Of a stretch of 64,000 nucleotides of DNA, positions 56,800 to 64,000 are shown in pieces; within the stretch, counting starts at the first letter, position 1; every line of letters begins with the position of its first letter. The stretch is from positions 51,999,657 through 52,063,656 of the forward strand of contig JACMZG010001911.1 of the NCBI GenBank assembly GCA_018340805.1, written 5' to 3'. The notes under the pieces are model-generated. The model worked only from the letters and a program-made list of their open reading frames with translations, searched no databases and was not told the origin of the DNA. A program made the position numbers and the translations under genes. The DNA comes from Microvelia longipes (Eukaryota; Arthropoda; Insecta; Hemiptera; Veliidae).

Positions 56800-57440
56800 T
56801 TAAGGATTTTAGTGAACATAATAATTTATGTTCCTATCTTTATATTAGTGTGCCTTTGACACACACAACTACCATTGTTTTAATCAGTATTATCTATTGT
56901 TAAGGAAAATTCCTGGGAGAAAAGTTGAACCCTAACCGAGAAAATGTTTTGGCATTGTTTTCCATTTTAGCTTCTGTTCACTTAGTTTTCAAAGTTCAGC
57001 ATGGTATATAAACTTCTATTTTCCTTTAACACGTTTAAACGTAAGTTTAAATTCTTGTCACTTCAATTCTCCTTTTTCAATCTGAAAAACAGGATATTTC
57101 TTGTGACAGCATTTTTTCTTGAAGGAAATTCTCAGCATTGTAGTTTTTCTTTTTTAAATGTTTTACCTATTGCTAACATATGTCCTTTTTGTATTTTTCC
57201 ATTTTCTCTTACTCTGCAGTACTTACATTTTTTCTTTTTTCCCTTAGCGTATGGAATATTTCATATTTTCTGTTACGTATGATATACCGCATTCGTTTAT
57301 TTCATTTTTTTATTATTACTCTCACCACCTTATATAGGGTTTTTCTTGGTTTCCTTTCCAAATTAATTTATAGCGGCCTTCAGAGTTTCATCAATTTATT
57401 TTTTACTTTTCCATACTTTATTGTAAAAAAAGCATTGAAT
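56800..57440. other. AT-rich DNA, no gene recognised
   Basis: Open frames at 57001-57282 and 57180-57452 are Phe/Leu-rich and overlap in different frames, typical of T-rich non-coding DNA. Confidence 0.4.
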
Positions 57441-57449
57441 AGGATACTG

Positions 57450-58325
57450 TAATGAAAAGTAATGTGTTTGCAAATAAAACCGAAACCGAGATGTCACTGT
57501 AATTATTAGTTTCAGGTGTTTTCAAGACATCATGAGTAGTTTTCACTGAATTGTCTTTCCGTATGTGTGCGTGTGTGTGTGTCTGTTATCATCTTAGCTC
57601 CTTGTGTTTTTATCCTAGAGAGTTGAAACTTTGTAAAAAAATCAGTCCACCGCAGCAGTTATGCTAGTCAGGAAAAAATTAAATGCTGCTTATTGTTTGC
57701 TGTCATTATATATGATAGCAAATATTTCGAAAACTTATGAAACACAAAATAATTATGCAATTAAATTGAGATTTAGCACGCATGTAGCCTGGTATAAGAC
57801 TAAAATATGTGACAAGTTTCATCTCATTATCAGCATTAGTTCAATATTTATCAAATGACTTAAAAAAAATCATATACGTTTTTAAAAACTAAAAAAATTC
57901 AAAAGAGGAAAAGAATTAAATTGAGTTAAAATTCAGAACTTATTTATACCGTCACGTAATAAATAAATACACCAAGTTTTATTAGGTTTATAGTTTTATT
58001 AGTTTTCCTAATTAAACTCACAGTCCATTAAACTTTATTCTTAAACACCAAGTTTTGTTTCAATACGTGTATAATGGTTTTTGTCTGATTATAAAAGTTA
58101 AGCAGCATTGAGCGTGGTGAGTGCTGTATGGCTGACCACTGAAAATGAAGCGTATGTAAATTCTATCTGAGGACTAGCGAAGCGAATTCGAAGACGTGAT
58201 AGAGTATAAATTTGGTAAACTGTATATTCTGAGGACAAGTGAAGCGAGTCCGATGAAGGAGGATGGGCGTAGCGAATCCGTTATGATGATGAAAAGTTTC
58301 GAGACACCCCATACCCGATTTTTTC
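57450..58325 (+). repeat. 5S-associated composite repeat, near-complete copy
   Basis: It runs from the head (AGTAATGTGTTTGC) through GTAGCTCC-like and AGCATTAGTTC blocks, 5S-like module at 58091-58145 (AAAAGTTAAGCAGCATTGAGC), then both tail units (GAGGACTAGCGAAGCGAATTC, GAGGACAAGTGAAGCGAGTCC) to ACCCCATACCCGATTTTTT. Confidence 0.82.
58091..58145 (+). repeat. 5S rRNA-like module
   Basis: AAAAGTTAAGCAGCATTGAGC (box A and intermediate element) then GTGAGTGCTGTATGGCTGACC (box C region), best preserved with 56616-56668 and 58466-58520. Confidence 0.75.
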
Positions 58326-58369
58326 TAATACATACATATTGTGTTACTGTAAAAACCTGATAAGGTATT

Positions 58370-59075
58370 AGTCCCTAGAGTATACAATTCACCAAATTTA
58401 TACTGCAACACGTTTTCGGACTCGCTTCGTTCGTCCTCAAATTGTAAATACATCCGTTTTATTCTCAGCGGTCACCCATACAGCACTGACCACGCTCAAT
58501 GCTGCTTAACTTTTATGATCCAACAAAATCATGAATATTACTCGTCGTATTAAAACGAAACTTGTGTACTTATGTATTACGTTAGTAATACTCAAGTAAT
58601 TCAACTCAATTGGATTATTTCTGATTTTTTTTTAAATTTTTAAAAAACGTACACAAGTCATATGATAAAAATTGAACTAATGCCGGAAATGAGATGAAAC
58701 TTATCACACTTGTTAGTCTTATACATAGCCACATGTGTGCCAAATCTTAATTTATTTGAATAATGTTTTCGTGTTTTACGAAACTTTCGCTGTTATTATT
58801 GTGAGTTAGTGACTTCATAATAATAATTTTCTGAATAGTACAACTACAGCGGTAGACTGATATTCGTAATAAGTTTCAAGTCTCTAGTAGAAATACACAC
58901 CTAGACACACACAGTCTCTACACCCAGACACACACACGTTCAGGCGAACAACTTTGTGAAAATCACTTAGGAGGTCTTAAAAACACCTGAAACTGAGAAT
59001 GCCGGTGATATCTCGGTTTCGGATTTTTCGCACACAATACTTGTCCTATATACGTACGGTATAACTAAGGAAAAA
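58370..59075 (-). repeat. 5S-associated composite repeat, facing copy in reverse
   Basis: Tail-to-tail with 57450-58325, separated by ~45 bp. The reversed 5S-like module is at 58466-58520 and the head ends near ACCGTACGTATATAGGACAA on the minus strand (about 59060). Together the two form a 1.6-kb inverted repeat. Confidence 0.82.
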
Positions 59076-59079
59076 TTAA

Positions 59080-60640
59080 AAGTACGCTGCATCGTGGCTT
59101 ACATGTTACTCAATTTTTCACCTCTTTGACGTTACCATCATAAATGCAATGTCATATTTACCTTTTCTAATAATACTGCCAACCTATAAACTTCACTTAG
59201 CTTAACCTGTTTTTTTGCGTTGGGAAACTTAGTTAAAATTTAAAATTTGTGCATTGTCTTGTAAGTCGCGGAAGCGCTGCATATTTCATCCTTCATAGTT
59301 TTAATTTTTGCTCTAATTTTTTTTACATCTTGAATAGCGGGCCCTCCCCTCCTTCTATTTACAGACGAATGAATATTGTTTGCAAATGGAAAATAAACAT
59401 GGAGGAATGGATTTCTCTTTGCAGGAGTAATATTCCTCCCAGTAGACCATCCTTTACAATTTATATATTTTTTACCAATTTTTGTTTTTCAAAAACATGT
59501 TTTATAAAACCCGCATAACTTAAACAAATAAATTATAACATTGGCAAATACCTTTATGCATTATATTTATTTAGTTAAACCTTTCTTTCTTGCCAAATAA
59601 ATTTATCTATAGTTAACTTAATATTTATATTATTAATAACTTTCTACATTTTTAACAATATTCTAATAGCATTTAGGTTAATCCATAAGTGACTAGTTCC
59701 ACTTTTTCAGGCTCGAGTGAACGTATTAAATGATATTAATGTAATAATTATTAATTACTAATAGTCAACTGCACTAGATTCTTTAAGTTAGTAATCCTGA
59801 CTGATCGAAGCCCTGTTACTCCCTTCCCTTTTACTGTCTTTATAAACCCGTATTTATATGGAAGTTTTGGCAAAAGGTTTAATCGTTTGACTTTGCGTTA
59901 GTTAGCATGTACTAATTAATTAATTATGTACATAATTAATGAATTACTTTATTAATTAATAACTTTACTTAATTAATTAATTAATTAATCATGTACTAAT
60001 TAATTTTGTACTTTGATAATTAGTAAATTTTATGTTCTTACATATATTCCGAAAGATTTAAACTCTTTAATATAATGTGATATTATAATTATAACTCTTT
60101 AAAAAAATGTGACTCATTTTTATACTACTTCAAACCAAATTTTTCTGAAACAATACCTTAAATTATGAAGAAAAAACATAGTCTGCCTATCCAGAGTTGT
60201 TTTTTTTATTTTTTTATTGCTACCTTTATAAGCAAAGGTAGCCGTTATTCTGCATGCTCCTTTATAAACTACATGCATTTCATGAACAGGATAAGGTAAT
60301 GGATTAAGAACTTTATTGATTAAAAACAGATTGACAAAATTATGATATTGGCTGCGAAAAATTATATAATACCAAGACCCATTTAGAATTGCATTCTGAT
60401 ATCACAGAAATAATGCTGATAATTACTCCATATCTTAGTGTTAACAAAGCCAGTCTAGTTTACAGGTGTATAAAATTGTGATAACTTACCTAATTAGATA
60501 TCACAAGATCATAGCAGACACGTAAATATATAAAAAAATCTAAAATTATATATAAAAAAATTAACACTTTGTTATGAAAATTATAAATTTTATAACAACA
60601 AACTTAAAATAGATAAAATATTAAAAGTAAGTAAATGTGA
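59080..60640. other. AT-rich DNA, no gene recognised
   Basis: It contains runs of TTAA units at 59915-60005 (ATTAATTAATTAATTA). The 89-codon frame at 59249-59518 shows no motif. Confidence 0.4.
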
Positions 60641-60650
60641 GATATACAAA

Positions 60651-61610
60651 TTAACCAAATTGATCAAAATCTATACTTTCAATGAACAAGTAAAAATAAT
60701 TTAAGTACGTTGACATCAACTCTTGCTTGGTAGGCGGCCAAATGGTTCCACGAAGAACAGATTCCCGGATCAGATTACTTCTCTCGGCTTCGAACAAAAG
60801 ACAATCGAAATGAAGATGATCCCAAGTCTGAGAAACTCCTAGTTGGCACCTGCAGGATGGGTCGTCCTTTATGTTGAAGCGATGAAGATAGGAGGCATTT
60901 CTACCGTGGCCAGTGAGGACCTGAGTAAATTTATAGCTTATCTTCATTGCACATCGTAGTCGATCCTTAATTGTAGGAAAAAATGATTTCAAATGTGATG
61001 CCTTATCAGTCAACCTCCATATGTCTTCCCACCTTTCCAAACTACGTTTGCCGACACAATTCTTAATGAAACTCATCGGAACTCTTTCAAAACTGACAGG
61101 GCTAGTGTCATCTTGTGAGCCTTCTAAGCCAACCTGTCAGCCTCTTCATTCCCCACAATTCCACAATGGGCCTTCACCCACGACAAACTAATCTGCCATT
61201 TCTTATCATGACATAAGGTGTAGAAGATTTCTCGTATCTCACAGGCTGTTTTCACAGGCTTCTGTTCTTATTTTTATTATTTTGAATCAGCTGAATTGAA
61301 ATCTGGCTATCTGTTCGGATCACAGCTCTTCGCAGCTCCTCTTCAATAACCAACTCGTCTAAATAACGCAAGGCATACAAAATAGCTAACACTCCGCCTG
61401 ATTGTTTGAACACCAGCTAGAGAGTCTAAACTTCTTGAAATCGGCGACAGAGGAATTGCTCCTATTCATGACCACTATTGCACCCCCTGTACACCCAGAG
61501 TTGAGCCCTTCATATGATTGGACAAGCTTAACAATTTTTAAAATCGCACAGTTCTCTTGAAATAAGTGGTTCCACTTGTTTGGTTTTGGTGCAAAACACG
61601 AAGATACCAT
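60651..61610 (-). pseudogene. 3' end of a decayed LINE (RNase H domain and zinc-finger tail)
   Basis: Minus-strand pieces in three frames together give a LINE-type RNase H: GGAIVVM...LSSWCSNNQAE (61386-61610), then VLAILYALRYLDEL and IRTDSQISIQLI (61270-61400), then LSWVKAHCGIVGNEEADRLA (61125-61260). The 141-codon frame 60651-61076 follows (YKFTQVLTGHGRNASYLHRF, CRCQ...DHLHFDC), which is the C-terminal region of LINEs of the I/Jockey type. At least two frameshifts and one stop break it. The RT part is absent, so the copy is 5'-truncated. Confidence 0.85.
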
Positions 61611-62120
61611 TTTTAAAGGTAATAAAATGTTCTATATAGAGATATATTATTAAGATCAGATACCATAACAACTAAAGTTATGGCTCATTCAAAACACCAA
61701 AGAAAGGTTAATCTATGCAAAGTAAGCGATTTCTTTAAAAAATATTTTTAAAGAATTGTTAAAAAATTTGCTTGTGATTCTTGAAGATGCCTACAATGTT
61801 AGGTGAAATGTATAGCTAAACAATTTTTATTATAGAACTTTAAACTTAGAACTTAAAACTTTCCTATCAACATGTGGGAGTTTTATAAAATAAATAGTGC
61901 TACAAAAGAGAAATAACTAAATTTTTTTTGTCCCTTTAAGAAACGTCATAACTTTAGTTGTAGTTATCTGACATAGAGGAAAAACTCTCGCTTTATAGGA
62001 AATTTTATCACCTTTAAGGAATTTTCTCTTCCTGTTTTGCACACAACACAACCCACGTGGAACCACTTATTGCAAGAAAGCTGGGATTTGTGTGATTTTC
62101 TAATATTATGAGCGAGCGCA
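61515..62120. repeat. Imperfect inverted repeat, ~170-bp arms
   Basis: AATAAGTGGTTCCAC (61560 region) pairs with GTGGAACCACTTATT (62057 region). GTGCAAAACACGAAGATA pairs with the reverse of TGTGCAAAACAGGAAGAG, and CAACTAAAGTTATG (61668 region) pairs with CATAACTTTAGTTG (61945 region). The left arm overlaps the LINE fragment, so the right arm may be an inverted duplicate of it plus flank. Confidence 0.65.
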
Positions 62121-62129
62121 TTTACATTA

Positions 62130-62990
62130 AAGGCTCCACTCAGGATAGGCATACTATGCTTTTCCTTCATAATTAAAGGTATATTTTTAGAAAAACTTTT
62201 CTAAAAATATTTTAAGTAGTTTAGTTAAATATTTTAAGTTATTTTAGAGGTTTGAAGTAGTACAAAATTACTCATATTTTTTAGGCCTAGCTCTTGGACT
62301 AAAAGGATATTATATTTTGTAGTGGGAACCCAAAATCTTCTTTCGTATTAGCAGCTTTGTTATTCTTTCTGTTCTAATGTTTAACACTTATACCCGTAAC
62401 CCGGTCCTCTTTGAAAATAAGAGGTGAGCCGTAGTAAAAGAGTACTGGTACCTCTTGCATTTCCCTCTCATGGTTTTTTGTCTCAAAGTTCAAGCACTGA
62501 CTGTCTAAAGGTAATTAATATACATAAATCAACACTGTTATCTGGCACATGATAATGTGTGAATAATGTTTGTCAGGTGAAACCTACATAATGGTCTGGT
62601 GTTTCAAATGTCAACACCAATTCTCCATGCGTAGCAAAAACATGTATATATTCTAGAGAACAGTACTAGAATTTTTTAGGAAGGTCCTCGCAGGAGCTGA
62701 ACCCTAGACCTCCATTCTACGATCGCTTATAGGCCTTTTACCAAAGGCCTATCGGTAAAAATAAGCTTGTAACTTATAAAAATTTGAAACGATGTTTTAT
62801 CCAATTTTAGTTCATAACATTTTCCTTTATTATTTTAAATAGATCACATATTAATTAATTAACACACATTAAAAAAATATTGTAAATAAAATAATGTTAA
62901 CAAATTATAAAAAAAAATAATTTACTTAGGTTAATAAAAGTAAAATTTATTTAACTTAATGTATTTGTCTAGTGTTAAAATTTCTTGTAA
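62130..62990. other. AT-rich DNA with a tRNA-like relic
   Basis: Near 62690-62750 the minus strand reads ...GGTCTAGGGTTCAGCTCCTGC, a degraded B box, next to a hairpin CGATAGGCCTTTGGTAAAAGG-type (AGGCCTTTTACCAAAGGCCT, perfect 9-bp arms). No gene recognised. Confidence 0.4.
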
Positions 62991-62994
62991 AAAT

Positions 62995-63118
62995 ATGTAC
63001 TAATATATTTTGTTGTTTTTCAGGTAGGTGACGTCTCATCATCTCTCATCATCTGTGGTATTATTTTATTTTTTTACTTCATTACTACACAAATAAAAAA
63101 CTAGAGGCTTTCGCCTCC

Positions 63119-63165
<47 letters not shown>

Positions 63166-63180
63166 AACATATATATATAC
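62995..63180 (+). repeat. Dispersed repeat ending in hairpin plus (TA)n, copy 2
   Basis: TTTTTCAGGTAGGTGACGTC, CATCATCTGTGG, TTTACTTCATTACTAC, hairpin GAGGC-TTTC-GCCTC, then (TA)n at 63123-63180. It parallels 29455-29665. Confidence 0.78.
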
Positions 63181-63509
63181 TTTCTTTTTTTTCTCTACCG
63201 TAGATTATGCTACGGTAAAGCATTACCATGCGTACAAAAAAATATACTTTAATTTAGTACATGAAAAGTTGCATGGAATGATTTCATCGAATGTAAACTA
63301 AGGTCCAGCAAATTGGAAAAGCAGATGAAATCTGTGATATGTATACTTAAAGCAACAGAATTTTCAGAGTTTACGAGTCTAATTAAGATATGTCCAACAT
63401 TAAAAACGAAGTGTTGGGATTACCTTTATCTTCAACGGAATAGCGGCAAAGATTTAAATATTTTATATTTAATTTAATTTTTGGAATAAGTTTGAACTGG
63501 CAGACTTAC

Positions 63510-63639
63510 CCATTTCGTCTATGATAGGAGCCATCCTGAGAGTGATTCCTACGAGTAACATACACGTTAGTAGTAGGAAACCAGCTGTGATGATGATTGT
63601 CCATTTAGCTCTTTTAGGAAGTTCTTCAGGATCTACGAC
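63510..63639 (-). CDS. Internal exon of an unidentified membrane protein
   Basis: A clear exon on the minus strand: acceptor TTGGTTTCAG, 130 bp open, donor GTAAGT leaving phase 1. The peptide is VVDPEELPKRAKW, then a hydrophobic stretch (TIIITAGFLLLTCMLLVGIT), then LRMAPIIDEM. This predicts one transmembrane helix with a basic N-terminal flank (PKRAK, inside-positive). I do not recognise the protein. It belongs to a different gene upstream of the dynein gene; its other exons are either outside the window or hidden in the AT-rich DNA to the left. Confidence 0.72.
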
Positions 63640-63784
63640 CTGAAACCAAAAACGTTTCATGAATAAAACTATTATTCACTTACGCCATAGAAAGCCTAAA
63701 AAGCTTAACGTGCCTGGGTTGAAATATCCTACTCTACATTTTATTGATAAATGCTAAGAATAATTTAATGTATAGAAGAAAAAT

Positions 63785-63860
63785 TTATATAATATATATA
63801 ATATATTATAATATATAATATATATAATATATATATATATATATATTATATATACATATA
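63785..63860. repeat. Imperfect (TA)n microsatellite
   Basis: TATAATATATA-type tract ending TATATACATATATGTG. Confidence 0.9.
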
Positions 63861-64000
63861 TGTGTATATAAATATAATTCACACCTAAAGGATTCCTTAA
63901 GGAGGCTTAAACGCTTCTTTTAGGTGTGAGTATAGGAAATGCTGTACATTTTGACTAGTTTTAGGTCAACTTAAGGAAAATGTTAGGAGAATGTTAGGAA

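Noticed and set aside
61964..62170. Possible PHD-finger fragment (CNKWFHVGC)
   Set aside because: The first zinc-ligand pairs are missing, and the sequence is the reverse arm of an inverted repeat. The resemblance is by chance.

Overview
The window is AT-rich eukaryotic DNA with spliced host genes, long (TA)n microsatellites and many transposable-element remnants. A ciliary dynein gene, Ty3/gypsy LTR elements of the mag type with a tRNA-Ser-like primer site, and 5S-rRNA-derived repeats point to an invertebrate animal, probably an arthropod with a repeat-rich genome. I cannot name the species. LAYOUT: (1) About 1.7-25.6 kb, minus strand: an axonemal dynein intermediate chain gene most like DNAI4 (WDR78). 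I placed 12 exons from splice sites and compatible phases. The ATG is near 25606, a disordered/coiled N-terminal half follows, and then the WD40 region, which runs off the left edge. One exon between 3141 and 1738 is probably still missing. (2) Its introns are full of mobile DNA. The intron between exons 10537-type coordinates 20537 and 10165 holds a nested pair of LTR retrotransposons. The outer element (11169-20387, plus strand, 137-bp identical LTRs, TSD CTCCA) is interrupted by an inner element (14493-19333, minus strand, 171-bp identical LTRs, TSD TGATA). The intron between 8325 and 3289 is made almost wholly of two copies of one complex repeat unit; copy A carries an extra 1.2-kb foldback element that is absent from copy B. 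(3) 25.9-60.6 kb: mostly AT-rich intergenic or intronic DNA with little coding signal. It holds about ten copies or fragments of a composite repeat containing a 5S-rRNA-like module, a family carrying GCGAAGC-type hairpins, a third copy of the 3.3-kb palindrome, a small MITE-like element with ~55-70-bp inverted repeats, and short tandem arrays. (4) 60.65-61.6 kb: the 3' part of a decayed LINE with an RNase H domain, minus strand, followed by an imperfect inverted repeat. (5) 63510-63639: one well-delimited exon of another minus-strand gene encoding a transmembrane segment. HOW IT FITS: the only host function I can name is ciliary/flagellar dynein assembly or motility. The rest is a record of repeat invasion. 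Both LTR elements look recent from their identical LTRs, yet the inner pol is frameshifted and the outer integrase has Lys at its catalytic Glu position. ORFs in low-complexity AT-rich sequence were not annotated as genes.
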